Below, one piece after another: positions 25,840 to 34,519 of a stretch of 43,485 nt of DNA. Made by a program: the position numbers and the translations under genes. Origin of the DNA: Succinivibrio sp. GTDB lineage: Bacteria > Pseudomonadota > Gammaproteobacteria > Enterobacterales > Succinivibrionaceae. Each line of letters starts with the position of its first letter. Within the stretch, counting starts at the first letter, position 1. Location: positions 1 to 43,485 of the forward strand of contig JAILLS010000044.1 of NCBI GenBank assembly GCA_024693025.1, written 5' to 3'. The notes under the pieces are model-generated. The model searched no databases. It was not told the DNA's origin and was given only the letters and a program-made list of their open reading frames with translations.

Positions 25840-27651
25840 TCAGATGGCAAAGCCTTCAAACTGGCTTTTGCACAGCTCATAGTATTTGCCTTTTTGGGAG
25901 AGCAGCTCGGCATGTCTGCCGCACTCTACCAGTCTGCCTTGGTCAAGTACCACAATCAGATCGGCATTGCGGATGGTGGAGAGGCGGTGGGCGATGATAA
26001 AGCAGGTGCGTCCTTCCATGATCTTCTCCACCGCATCTTCAATGGCCTGCTCTGTGAGTGTATCGACATTCGAGGTAGCCTCATCGAGAATGAGAATCTT
26101 AGGCTGGCTGACAAAGGCCCGCGCAATGGAGAGCAGCTGGCGCTGTCCCTGGCTTAAATGTCCGCCGGCATCTTCAAGCACGGTACCAAGACCCTGCGGC
26201 AGTTTATCCACAAAGCTTTTGGCATAGCTCAGCTGCAGGGCCTGCTGCAGCTCGGCGTCGCTTGCCTCCTCCCTGCCGAATTTAAGATTGTTGCGGATGG
26301 AGTCGCTGAAAAACACCGTATCCTGCAGGACGATGGCCACCAGCTCGCGCAGCGCCCTGCGGCTGTAGGTCTGAATATCCACACCGTTGAGCAGAATCCT
26401 GCCTGAGGTTACGTCATAAAAGCGCAGGAGCAGATTGGCAAGCGTGGTTTTGCCAGAGCCGGTGGCTCCTACCAGGGCAATTTTGCTGCCTGCCTTGACT
26501 TCAAGACTAAGCTCCTTTAGGACCGGCTGGCCTTCCTGATAGGCAAAGCTGACCTGCTGAAAGCTCACGGAGGCCTGCTCCTGTGGCAACAGATCCTGTC
26601 CATCCTCAGGCTCTGAGCTTTCATCGAGCACCTTGAAGACGCGCTCCGCTCCGGCTAAGGCAGTCTGAATCTGTCCGTAGATCATGCTGATCTCATTGAC
26701 AGGCCGGCTGAACTGCTTGGCATAGACGATAAAGGCTGAAATAACGCCGATGGTCAGCAGATCTTCTAGGGCAAACAGCGCACCTGCTACCGCGATGATG
26801 ACAAATTCGAGGTTGCCGATGCAGTTCATGACAGGTCCCATGATGCCGCTGTAGATCTCGGTTCTGATGCCGGCTTGCGTCAGCCGGTCCGAGGTGGTAC
26901 AGAACTGCTTTAAAGTTTCTTCCTGCCGGTTGTAGGCAGTCAGAGTTCTGACATAGGTGATGCTCTCCTCGCACTGGGCATTGAGCTCTCCTAAAAGCGT
27001 CTGCCGTTCCCTTGAATGGCTGCGGATCCTGCGGGCCAGAAATTTAGTGGCACAGACGGTGATGAAGATGGTGAGAAAAGCGAGCAGGGCCAGCTGCCAG
27101 CACAGATAGAGCATAAAGCCTGCGGTGCCAAGAATGGTGAGGCTTGCTGAGATAATGGCAGGGATGGCCTGAGAAATCGTGCCTGAGATATTCTCCACAT
27201 CGTTGGTCATTCTCGAGAGCAGATCTCCGTGCGGATGGCGGTCCAGATAACCGATCGGCAGCTTTATGATCTTGTCAAAGAGCTCGGCTCTTAAGCGCAG
27301 GATCACGCGCTGACCGAGTCTGGCGCATAACAGTCCCTGCACAAAGCTGAGCAGATTGGCGCCAAGATAGGCTCCGAGCATCCACAGCACCGCATACAGC
27401 AGCACTCCCTCACGCTTTCTGGCGATGATGTCAATGGCCTGACTCTGCAGATTGGGGGCCAGAACGGCAAGCAGGGTGGCACCGAGCACCACTGTAAGAA
27501 TCACCGTCAGGGTCAGCTTTTCCTGAAAAAAGTAGGAGGACAGGCGTCTGAGCGAGACTCCCTGCTGCTGGGCATGCTCGACCTCGGCAAACATGGCACC
27601 GGGATGGCCGCGCAGGGACTTTGCCTTTGGCTGATTAACACTCCCTGACAT
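25840..27651 (-). CDS. ABC exporter half-transporter, catalytically competent subunit (MdlB/BmrD type)
   Basis: A 603-residue fusion of a six-helix membrane domain (about 40-330) and an ATPase domain. Walker A is GATGSGKTT, the signature is LSQGQRQ (non-canonical), Walker B is ILILDEATS with the catalytic Glu, and the H-loop is IAHRLST. The partner gene at 27635-29416 has the reverse pattern, so the two should form a heterodimer with one working and one degenerate ATP site, as in TM287/288, BmrCD or LmrCD. The start chosen is ATG 27651, with GGAGG 6 bases upstream and a 17-base overlap with the preceding gene. A GTG/ATG further upstream at 27744 would lie well inside that gene. Substrate unknown, perhaps drugs or lipids. 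Confidence 0.9.
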   Translation of the reverse strand: MSGSVNQPKAKSLRGHPGAMFAEVEHAQQQGVSLRRLSSYFFQEKLTLTVILTVVLGATLLAVLAPNLQSQAIDIIARKREGVLLYAVLWMLGAYLGANLLSFVQGLLCARLGQRVILRLRAELFDKIIKLPIGYLDRHPHGDLLSRMTNDVENISGTISQAIPAIISASLTILGTAGFMLYLCWQLALLAFLTIFITVCATKFLARRIRSHSRERQTLLGELNAQCEESITYVRTLTAYNRQEETLKQFCTTSDRLTQAGIRTEIYSGIMGPVMNCIGNLEFVIIAVAGALFALEDLLTIGVISAFIVYAKQFSRPVNEISMIYGQIQTALAGAERVFKVLDESSEPEDGQDLLPQEQASVSFQQVSFAYQEGQPVLKELSLEVKAGSKIALVGATGSGKTTLANLLLRFYDVTSGRILLNGVDIQTYSRRALRELVAIVLQDTVFFSDSIRNNLKFGREEASDAELQQALQLSYAKSFVDKLPQGLGTVLEDAGGHLSQGQRQLLSIARAFVSQPKILILDEATSNVDTLTEQAIEDAVEKIMEGRTCFIIAHRLSTIRNADLIVVLDQGRLVECGRHAELLSQKGKYYELCKSQFEGFAI

Positions 27652-29416
27652 AAGCTGCCTCCGCTGCACAGAGCTCCTCTTCATCGGTATGCTGCAGCCT
27701 GCACAGCTGCTGATAGAATGCTGAGCTCTTAAGCAGGCTTTCATGGGTGCCTGCCGCCGTGATCCTGCCGCCTTCCATCACGACAATGCGATCGGCCAGG
27801 CGCGCGGAACTGATGCGCTGGGCCACCATGATGACGGTTTCACCGGCAAGGCCTGCCCTGAGCGCCTGCAGCAGCTGCCGCTCGGTCCTGACATCAAGAG
27901 CGCTGGTCGTGTCATCAAGCAGCAGGATGGGAGCATGGGTATAGAGTGCCCGGGCTATGCCCAGACGCTGACGCTGTCCGCCGGAGAGCGCCATGCCCTG
28001 CGCTCCAAGTCTGGTTTTAAGGCCCAGCTCTCGTTCGGCAATAAAGGTCTCAGCCTGCGCGGTTTTGAGCACGCTCTTAAGGGAGGATGAGTCTATCTTG
28101 TGGGTAAAGCAGATATTCTCCTCAATAGAGCGCGAGAAGATCTCGGTAGACTGCAGAGCATAGCCAAAGAGGCTGCGCAGTGCCTTTAAATCATACTCTT
28201 TGACCGGATGGCCGAAGATTTTAACTGTCCCAGAGCCTGCTTCAAAGAAGCGGGGCAGCAGGTTTAGGAGCGTAGTCTTGCCTGAGCCTGTAGCGCCTAC
28301 GATGGCAATGAACTCGCCGGTCCTGATTTTGAGGTTAAGCTCTTTTAGCACGCTCTCATTCTGTTCTGGATAGCTGAAGCTGACCTGCTCAAGCTCAACG
28401 CTGTAGGGATAAGGCTTGTGTAAAAGCTTGTCAGGTTCAGGGGCAAAGCTGCCGCCTGCAAGCGCAGCCTGAGTGCTGAACAGCTCGCTTAAACGCCGAA
28501 AGGAGATCAGTCCCTTGGAGATATGGGTGGCTAAAAACAGCAGCATCATCATGGAGTTAATCAGCATGGTGGTATAGGTGATGGCCGCCATGATGGCACC
28601 CGGGGTGGTATGTCCGTCCTCCACCCGATAGCCGCCTTCAAGCAGCAGAGCCGCAATGACCAGGTTCATTAAGGTGTTGAGCGTCGGGTTCATGAAGGCA
28701 AAGAAGATGAGAATGCGCAGCTGCGTGGCGATGAGCCTGAGATTGGCTTTTTTGAAGCGCAGCGTCTCGGAGAGCTCCATGAGATAGGCTTTGATCACGC
28801 GGATCCCGTTGAGATCCTCGATAAGCAGCGTATTGATGGCATCAAGCTCCTGCTGCAGGCGCAGGAACAGCGGATTGACCCGCAGCACGCACATGAGCAT
28901 GATGAGGAGCAGGACCGGGAAAGCGCAGATCACCAGAAGTCCGAAATCAGGACTGAGCAGGAACATGAACACAATGCTGCCGCACAGCATGATCCCGGTT
29001 CTGACCAGACCGCGGCAGACCATGGTGATCAGTCTTTCAACCTGCGTGGCATCATTGGTAAGCCTGGTGATGAGTGTACCGCTGCCGAGGCGCTGCGTCT
29101 GCTCAAAAGAGAGCTTTAAAATATGCGCAAAGAGATCCTTGCGCACGGCATTGCCAAAATTCTGCGAGGAGATCTGGACAAAGAAATTGCACAGACAGCC
29201 GCACAGCCCGCCAAGAGCTACGATAATCAGCATGGTAAGGCCGGTGCTGAGAATAAAGTCCAGGGCCTCTCTGCCCAGACTGTCAAGCCTTAAGATCCCT
29301 TCATCCACAATCAGGCTGAGGTATTTAGGCAGGCAGAGATCGGCAGTGACTTCGAGCATCATGCATAACGAAGCCAGCAGAGCATAGGGCAGATAACGGA
29401 GCAGATGTGTTTTCAT
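27635..29416 (-). CDS. ABC exporter half-transporter with degenerate ATP site (MdlA/BmrC type)
   Basis: A 593-residue membrane-ATPase fusion with about six helices (15-300) and an ATPase domain. Walker A is GATGSGKTT and the signature LSGGQRQ is canonical. Walker B, however, reads ILLLDDTTS (Asp in place of the catalytic Glu), and the H-loop reads VAQRIS (Gln in place of His). Combined with the non-canonical signature of its partner, this makes the degenerate site of a heterodimeric exporter. ATG 29416 has no visible ribosome binding site, and a TATAAT lies 7 bases upstream of it, so the message may be nearly leaderless. It overlaps the downstream subunit by 17 bases. Confidence 0.9.
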   Translation of the reverse strand: MKTHLLRYLPYALLASLCMMLEVTADLCLPKYLSLIVDEGILRLDSLGREALDFILSTGLTMLIIVALGGLCGCLCNFFVQISSQNFGNAVRKDLFAHILKLSFEQTQRLGSGTLITRLTNDATQVERLITMVCRGLVRTGIMLCGSIVFMFLLSPDFGLLVICAFPVLLLIMLMCVLRVNPLFLRLQQELDAINTLLIEDLNGIRVIKAYLMELSETLRFKKANLRLIATQLRILIFFAFMNPTLNTLMNLVIAALLLEGGYRVEDGHTTPGAIMAAITYTTMLINSMMMLLFLATHISKGLISFRRLSELFSTQAALAGGSFAPEPDKLLHKPYPYSVELEQVSFSYPEQNESVLKELNLKIRTGEFIAIVGATGSGKTTLLNLLPRFFEAGSGTVKIFGHPVKEYDLKALRSLFGYALQSTEIFSRSIEENICFTHKIDSSSLKSVLKTAQAETFIAERELGLKTRLGAQGMALSGGQRQRLGIARALYTHAPILLLDDTTSALDVRTERQLLQALRAGLAGETVIMVAQRISSARLADRIVVMEGGRITAAGTHESLLKSSAFYQQLCRLQHTDEEELCAAEAAYVREC

Positions 29417-29423
29417 GCTGTAG

Positions 29424-29451
29424 ATTATAGCCTAGTGCCTGTCTGGTGCAA
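29424..29451 (-). promoter_or_regulatory. Promoter candidate for the ABC exporter pair
   Basis: TATAAT on the minus strand (29424-29429) with TTGCAC 16 bases upstream (29446-29451). The -35 matches consensus at only three positions. Transcription would begin at or next to ATG 29416, giving a leaderless or near-leaderless mRNA. Confidence 0.4.
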
Positions 29452-29497
29452 GCCTGATAAGCAGAAGGCGGGAATGCGTTTGATAAGCTCTGGTCAT

Positions 29498-29527
29498 AAA
29501 AAAACAGGGCCGCCAGATGCGACCCTG
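29498..29527 (-). terminator. Intrinsic terminator after pgi
   Basis: On the minus strand, CAGGGTCGC (29519-29527) pairs with GCGGCCCTG (29505-29513) over 9 bp with one T-G wobble and a 5-base loop. Seven T residues follow (29498-29504). It ends pgi transcription and separates it from the ABC exporter. Confidence 0.85.
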
Positions 29528-29551
29528 CAGAGTAGCTAAAACCTTGCCAGG

Positions 29552-31204
29552 TTACTTGAGCTTCTTGTAGGCATTGATCAGGCCATTGGTAGAACTGTCA
29601 TGGCTTGAAATCTGCTCAGTTGTAGTCAGCTCAGGAATAATCTTGTTGGCCAGCTGCTTGCCTAACTCCACGCCGAACTGATCGAAGGTGTAGATATTGA
29701 GTATCGAACCCTGCGTGAAGATCTTGTGCTCATACATGGCCACCAGCATACCCAGCATATAAGGAGTGATCTCCTTGACGAGGAAGGAGTTGGTCGGACG
29801 GTTGCCGGTGAAGACCATGAACGGCACCACGTCCTTATACTGCTCCTCAGGTACCCCTTTGGCCTTGAACTGCTCGATAACCTGCTCTCTGGTCTTGCCG
29901 AAAGCTAAAGCTTCAGGCTGGGCAAAGAAGTTGGAGAGCAGCTTGACATGATGATCGCCGACCTGATTGTGGGTGCGGGCCGGGGCGATGAAGTCGCATG
30001 GGATCACCTTGGTGCCCTGATGAATCAGCTGATAGAAGGCGTGCTGACCATTGGTGCCAGGCTCACCCCAGATGATAGGGCCGGTGCTGTAATCGGTAAT
30101 GACCTGACCGTCGCGGTCAACATATTTGCCGTTGGACTCCATATTGCCCTGCTGGAAATAGGCAGGGAAGCGTGCCATATACTGATCATAAGGCAGGATG
30201 GTTTCGGTAGGATATTTATAGAAATCGTTATACCACAGACCGATCAGGCCGAGGATCACCGGCAGGTTCTTCTCAAAAGGAGTATTGCGGAAATGCTCAT
30301 CCATCGCATAGCCGCCCTTTAAGAACTGTTCAAAGTTATCATAGCCGCAGCCTAAGGCGATGGAGAGGCCGATTGCTGACCAGGAGGAGTAACGGCCGCC
30401 TACCCAGTCCCAGAATTCGAACATATTGTCAGTGTCGATGCCGAACTTGGCCACTTCCTTGGCGTTGGTGGACAGGGCCACGAAATGCTTGGCGACGAAT
30501 TTTTCCTCTTTGGCGCTCTTTAAGAACCAGTCGCGTGCGGTATGGGCATTGGTCATGGTCTCCAGAGTGGTAAAGGTCTTGGAGGCGATGAGGAACATGG
30601 TGGTCTCAGGATTTAAGGTCTTGAGGGTTTCCACAATCTGAGTGCCGTCGACATTGGAGACAAAGTGGCACTTAAGTCTTGAATGATAAGGAGTCAGCGC
30701 CATGGTGATCATGCAGGGACCCAGATCGGAGCCGCCGATGCCGATATTGACCACATCAGTGATCTCCTTGCCGGTATAGCCCTTCCATTCACCGGAAATC
30801 ACCTTGCCGGAGAATTCCTTCATCTTCTGCTGCACGCGTTTGACATCAGCCATGACATCCTTGCCGTCCACCAGCACCTCACGGCCTGAGAAGTTGCGCA
30901 GAGCGGTGTGGAGTACGGCGCGACCTTCGGTACGATTAATCTTCTCGCCCGTGAACATCGCTTCAATGTTTTCTTTTAAATGGGTTTCTTCCGCAAGCTC
31001 AAGCAGCAGCTTCATGACATTTTCATCGATGAGATTCTTGGAGAAGTCTGCCACCAGATCTCCGTCAGCCAGAGTGAGAGAATATTTACTAAAACGCTCA
31101 GGATCCTGCTTGAACAAATCCTTCAGGCATAATTTATGTTCGTTAAAGTATGCAGTAAGTTTGGCCCAAGCCTGTGTCTTGGTAGGATTAGTGTTATAAA
31201 ACAT
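29552..31204 (-). CDS. pgi: Glucose-6-phosphate isomerase
   Basis: A 550-residue cytosolic enzyme interconverting glucose-6-phosphate and fructose-6-phosphate in glycolysis and gluconeogenesis. It contains the first family signature [14 protein letters not shown] and the second, [20 protein letters not shown]. Other conserved segments are [23 protein letters not shown] and [12 protein letters not shown]. Full length compared with E. coli Pgi (549). GGAG lies 8 bases upstream of ATG 31204. It stands alone with its own terminator. Its product branches toward UDP-glucose, the substrate of the nearby cellulose synthase, but no regulatory link is visible. Confidence 0.97.
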   Translation of the reverse strand: MFYNTNPTKTQAWAKLTAYFNEHKLCLKDLFKQDPERFSKYSLTLADGDLVADFSKNLIDENVMKLLLELAEETHLKENIEAMFTGEKINRTEGRAVLHTALRNFSGREVLVDGKDVMADVKRVQQKMKEFSGKVISGEWKGYTGKEITDVVNIGIGGSDLGPCMITMALTPYHSRLKCHFVSNVDGTQIVETLKTLNPETTMFLIASKTFTTLETMTNAHTARDWFLKSAKEEKFVAKHFVALSTNAKEVAKFGIDTDNMFEFWDWVGGRYSSWSAIGLSIALGCGYDNFEQFLKGGYAMDEHFRNTPFEKNLPVILGLIGLWYNDFYKYPTETILPYDQYMARFPAYFQQGNMESNGKYVDRDGQVITDYSTGPIIWGEPGTNGQHAFYQLIHQGTKVIPCDFIAPARTHNQVGDHHVKLLSNFFAQPEALAFGKTREQVIEQFKAKGVPEEQYKDVVPFMVFTGNRPTNSFLVKEITPYMLGMLVAMYEHKIFTQGSILNIYTFDQFGVELGKQLANKIIPELTTTEQISSHDSSTNGLINAYKKLK

Positions 31205-31348
31205 CAGTTAAACTCCAAGGATAAAATAAAGCAAAAAGATTAAACAACTTTGCTATTTTACTCTCAATCACTCTCTATCAATCTAGCAGATAGAGCTCCT
31301 ACTTCACACTTTGACATTTTTGTTGTGCCTAAAGGTGCAGGACCTGAT

Positions 31349-31900
31349 TCAGCTCAACGCCGCGAGAGCTAATGGCTCATTCTTAGGCTGGCTCTGCTCA
31401 GAATGAGCTGAGCTGGGCATAAGCTCTGCAAGTTTCAGCTCTCCAAGCTTTCTTAGCGTCTCGAGGATAAACAGCTCGGTGATAAAGCCGGCGATCGCCT
31501 CATCCCCATGGCTTGTATCACAGGAGCAGGACACCGCCCCCTGATAGATCATCAGATCTCCTCTGGCGCTAAGTCTGCCCTCTGAAAGCGTCTCTCTGGC
31601 CTGCTGATTGAGCACCTGCCGATGGGCGGCATAGAAGTTTATCCGGTAGTGCCCAGCCTCTGAGATAAACTCTAAAGGAGCGTTGAGCGCATGCAGCATA
31701 AAGTTGAAGGTGAGCTCATCCTCAAGCGGAAGCAGAGCGGTGATCCGCTCGAGCAGCTTAAGTCTCGGACAGAGCGCATAGATGCGCTGCCCGAGCTTAG
31801 GATAGTCAAGCTCAAGCTGCTCTCTGCTGCAGTACTTAACCAGGTCTGTAGCGTGCCTGATGTCCCTGAGCACGCCAAGCTGTGATCTGAATTTAAACAT
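31349..31900 (-). CDS. Hypothetical protein (unrecognised, 183 residues)
   Basis: I do not recognise this protein. It has no signal peptide or membrane helix and seems alpha-helical and cytoplasmic. Recognisable points are an N-terminal FKFRSQLGVLRDIRHATDLV, a mid-protein LPLEDELTFNFMLHALNAP, a Cys-rich spot CSCDTSHGDE at about 140-150, and a low-complexity tail. The start is ATG 31900, with GAGGA directly upstream. An in-frame start at 31984 is excluded because a strong promoter overlaps it. The gene stands alone, divergent from the DotH-like gene and about 145 bases upstream of pgi. Clean ribosome binding site and promoter argue that it is expressed. Confidence 0.65.
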   Translation of the reverse strand: MFKFRSQLGVLRDIRHATDLVKYCSREQLELDYPKLGQRIYALCPRLKLLERITALLPLEDELTFNFMLHALNAPLEFISEAGHYRINFYAAHRQVLNQQARETLSEGRLSARGDLMIYQGAVSCSCDTSHGDEAIAGFITELFILETLRKLGELKLAELMPSSAHSEQSQPKNEPLALAALS

Positions 31901-31955
31901 AGTTCCTCGCATAATTTTTATCTGAAAAATTCTTATTCTTAAACCTTGTGTATAA

Positions 31956-31984
31956 ATTATATATGTATACTTAAAAGATAGCAA
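31956..31984 (-). promoter_or_regulatory. Sigma-70 promoter for the hypothetical gene at 31900
   Basis: On the minus strand, TTGCTA (31979-31984) and a consensus TATAAT (31956-31961) are separated by exactly 17 bases. Transcription would start near 31949, leaving a leader of about 50 bases that contains the ribosome binding site used for ATG 31900. Confidence 0.7.
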
Positions 31985-32243
31985 CTAAAAATTATGCTCA
32001 AGTTAAAAATTTTAAAAAAACATTTATAAAATTACCTATGGTTTAATATATATTTATATACTATCAATAATTTACGTGTGATATGTTGGAAATTCTCTCA
32101 GGATCATAGCTGCTTTGTGCCTGACTGTGGGCTGTCAGCACTGGGGAGAGTACAGAGGGAGCGCGGGACTGCCTAGCGGCAGGCAGATTAACATGCTAAA
32201 ATCAGCGCTTAGAATTTAGATGATTAAGAAAGAGGATAAGGTC
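31985..32243. other. Intergenic region upstream of the DotH-like gene
   Basis: No gene. Positions 31985-32085 are extremely AT-rich. From about 32098 the composition turns GC-rich, with a hairpin-forming sequence at 32117-32141 (GTGC-c-TGAC pairing with GTCAGCAC around an 8-base loop) and CTGCC-TAGC-GGCAG near 32169-32182. No clear promoter for the plus-strand pair is visible. An ATG at 32220 is in frame with the next gene but lacks a ribosome binding site. Confidence 0.4.
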
Positions 32244-32969
32244 ATGCCCGCACTGCTTATCGGGATATTTATGCTGCTGCTCTCAGGAGAAGCCCTGGCA
32301 GTCATCAATGCTCCTGCCCCTCCGCCGGAACTGCCGGACACCTTAACGGACTTTCGCACCAAGGAACAGCTTGAGGAGGAGAGTCTCGAGCTGTATGCCA
32401 CTTCTGAGGAGAGCGAGGAGGCTGAATTCGGCAGTGCTCCCTTTGTGCCTGGAGATGACAGTTCGGGGGTGATGCGCTATCAGACAGTCTATACCACCGA
32501 TGAGATTATCGGAGTGCCTGATCTGGGAGTCACGGTGCTGCGCTTTTATGATGTGCAGGGGATCCCCTGGGAGATCCTGCGCGTGCAGGTGGAGACACAG
32601 GGCTTCAGTGCTGAAGTGACGGCCGCCACCTCGGAGCTGGTGCTCAGACAGCAGGCCGGAGCTGCAGTGTCACGGATGGTGGTGGAGCTTGCAGGCTATC
32701 GGAGCCCGCTGATTTTTACCCTGCGTCCTGTCGTGCTCGAGCAGGGTGGCGTCAGGGTCAGTACGATTTTAAATGCCGTCAGGGTGCAGAGTCAGCAGAA
32801 TGCTGAAGGCTATATTTTCCCGCAGGTTAAAGCGGTGCCGGAGCCCAATCCGCACGCGGAAAAACCGCATTTTGACGAGCAGACTCAGGAGCAGATGGTG
32901 CACAGGCTGATCTCCGCGGTGCGCTCGCTGCAGGAGACTGCTCCCAAGGCGCAGAAGGCAGAGCCGTGA
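32244..32969 (+). CDS. Secreted DotH/IcmK (TraN)-like protein
   Basis: A 241-residue protein with a signal peptide (MPALLIGIFMLLLSGEALA), a Pro-rich start of the mature protein and acidic residues up to about 75. A beta-rich domain follows at about 85-200. That domain has the pattern of the DotH/IcmK family of type IVB secretion and IncI transfer systems: RFYDVQGIPWEIL (compare FVDxTGxPWPI), a central strand pair, then MVVELAGYRSPLIFTLRP. The start is ATG 32244 because GAGG lies 8 bases upstream; ATG 32220 has none. The gene ends in TGATG shared with the lytic transglycosylase gene. No other secretion genes are nearby, so it is either a domesticated relic or part of a reduced system. Family call is by pattern only. 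Confidence 0.5.
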   Translation: MPALLIGIFMLLLSGEALAVINAPAPPPELPDTLTDFRTKEQLEEESLELYATSEESEEAEFGSAPFVPGDDSSGVMRYQTVYTTDEIIGVPDLGVTVLRFYDVQGIPWEILRVQVETQGFSAEVTAATSELVLRQQAGAAVSRMVVELAGYRSPLIFTLRPVVLEQGGVRVSTILNAVRVQSQQNAEGYIFPQVKAVPEPNPHAEKPHFDEQTQEQMVHRLISAVRSLQETAPKAQKAEP

Positions 32970-33517
32970 TGAAAAGAATACTGCTGCTCCTGGCTGCTGT
33001 CCTGATGCTGTGCCTAAATACGCAGGCGGCTGAAATGCAGTGTCATGGCAAGGTGACGCATTGGCGGGACGTGGCCTATCGCAAGGCCCCGATGCGCAAG
33101 TATGCGGATCTGCGCTACTGTATTGCCTGGACCGCCTATCAGTTTGATCTGCCCGAGGAGCTGATGTATGCGGTGCTCTATGTGGAGCGGGGATCTGTGA
33201 ACGGCAAGTGCACCAGAAACCGTAATGGCACGCAGGACTGCGGACCGGCTCAGATCAACGACGTCAGACTTAAGGAGCTGCAGAAATTTCAGCTGACCAG
33301 GGAAGACGTCAAGAGCAGACCCTGTCATAATATCTGGGCGATGGGGTATCTGATGCGCCGTGAAATTGAAAAGGCTGACGGCAGGATCTGGCGCGGCGTG
33401 GGCAATTATCATTTTAACTATTCGGTTAACCATAAAATCCACAACCGTTATGTCAAACGGGTGATGGCGGCATGGCAGAAGCTCAATAAGGAGGTGCAGG
33501 CCTATTGCAGTGAATAG
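32969..33517 (+). CDS. Lytic transglycosylase, conjugation/secretion type
   Basis: A 182-residue secreted muramidase with a signal peptide (MKRILLLLAAVLMLCLNTQAA). SLT-fold elements: catalytic Glu in AVLYVERGSVNG, then NRNGTQDCGPAQIN in place of the usual GLMQIN, NIWAMGYLMRREI and GVGNYHF. This form is common among the small transglycosylases that open peptidoglycan for conjugation or secretion machines (VirB1/TrbN-like). Three Cys pairs may give disulfides. The ATG at 32969 shares its A with the upstream TGA stop, so the two genes are coupled; a GTG one codon earlier is possible. Its pairing with a DotH-like protein points to a shared envelope role. Confidence 0.75.
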   Translation: MKRILLLLAAVLMLCLNTQAAEMQCHGKVTHWRDVAYRKAPMRKYADLRYCIAWTAYQFDLPEELMYAVLYVERGSVNGKCTRNRNGTQDCGPAQINDVRLKELQKFQLTREDVKSRPCHNIWAMGYLMRREIEKADGRIWRGVGNYHFNYSVNHKIHNRYVKRVMAAWQKLNKEVQAYCSE

Positions 33518-33534
33518 GTGCTGCAGAACATCAT

Positions 33535-34515
33535 ATGAAGCGTTTTGAAGTTATTATTACCGTAATTGAACCGCGGCAGCTCAATCAGCCTGCCCTCGAT
33601 CGGGCCCTGTCGTTTTATCACTATATGCACCGTCATGCTCAGGAAACCGGACGGGATGTAGGCTGCAGACTGATCGCCGTGATGCCGGTCAATGAATTTA
33701 CCTGGGATCTGACCTCAATTCTCTCGGTGGAGCAGGAAGACAAGATGCAGCTGTCGGTGCAGGAGAAATATCAGAACTGGCTGGAGGCCTTTCTCAAGAT
33801 CCATGCCATGGGGATTGAGATCGAACCCCTGGTGATGTGGTCTAAGACCATCGGCAAGGATTTAACGGCACTGGCCAAGGAGCGGGGCGCGGATTTAATC
33901 ATCAAGACCGCGGATGTGCACGGCATGCTCGATCAGGTGGTGTTTACCCCGCTTGACTGGCAGCTGCTGCGTCACTCGCCGGTACCGGTGCTGATCGCCA
34001 AGGATCATATGTGGTCGCCCACCGGGACGATTGTGGTCGCTGTGGATCTTGCAGACCCTGAGAATACCAAAAAACGGCTGAGCGCCATCCGCATGCTGCG
34101 TGAAGCGCAGAAGCTCTCCCGCTTTACTCACTGCACCATTCATCTAGGCTTTGCCATCCCGCCGCTTCTGCCGCCGGCTGTGGCCGATATGTCAGCCTTC
34201 ACCAATGATACCCTGACCGAGGAGCATATTAAGAATGCGCTCAGCTGTGCGCTGGCCTTTGCCCACCGCCACAATATTCCGCCTGAATACTGTCATATCC
34301 GGGAAGGACAGCCTGATGAGGTGATCCCGCAGCTGTGTCAGGAGCTGCAGCCGACCGCACTGTTTATCGGAACGCAGGCGCGCAAGGGTCTGTGGAGTGC
34401 GATTGTGGGCAATATCTGCGAGAAGGTGGTGGACAGCCTGGACTGCGATATTGCGGTGATCACGCCTAAGAGTGTGTACTCAAGGGTGCCAACTTCTCTG
34501 CCAACCAAGCTTTAA
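33535..34515 (+). CDS. uspE: Universal stress protein E (tandem Usp domains)
   Basis: A 326-residue cytosolic protein with two Usp domains (about 1-160 and 170-315). Its length and layout match UspE of E. coli (316), which is linked to stress resistance, motility and aggregation. The conserved tail of the first domain reads LLRHSPVPVLIAKD, and of the second FIGTQARKGLWSAIVGN, then EKVVDSLDCDIAVITP. In E. coli, uspE lies near ttcA, and here ttcA follows 4 bases after the uspE stop, supporting the assignment. The ribosome binding site is weak. Confidence 0.85.
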   Translation: MKRFEVIITVIEPRQLNQPALDRALSFYHYMHRHAQETGRDVGCRLIAVMPVNEFTWDLTSILSVEQEDKMQLSVQEKYQNWLEAFLKIHAMGIEIEPLVMWSKTIGKDLTALAKERGADLIIKTADVHGMLDQVVFTPLDWQLLRHSPVPVLIAKDHMWSPTGTIVVAVDLADPENTKKRLSAIRMLREAQKLSRFTHCTIHLGFAIPPLLPPAVADMSAFTNDTLTEEHIKNALSCALAFAHRHNIPPEYCHIREGQPDEVIPQLCQELQPTALFIGTQARKGLWSAIVGNICEKVVDSLDCDIAVITPKSVYSRVPTSLPTKL

Positions 34516-34519
34516 GTTT

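Noticed and set aside
27652-27744. Upstream start for the second ABC subunit
   Set aside because: The added 31 residues lie inside the first subunit's gene and do not resemble ABC exporters; ATG 27651 has GGAGG at the right distance.
28791-29387. 198-codon open frame antisense to the first ABC subunit
   Set aside because: Low-complexity Ser/Arg-rich translation, typical of a shadow frame opposite a real gene.
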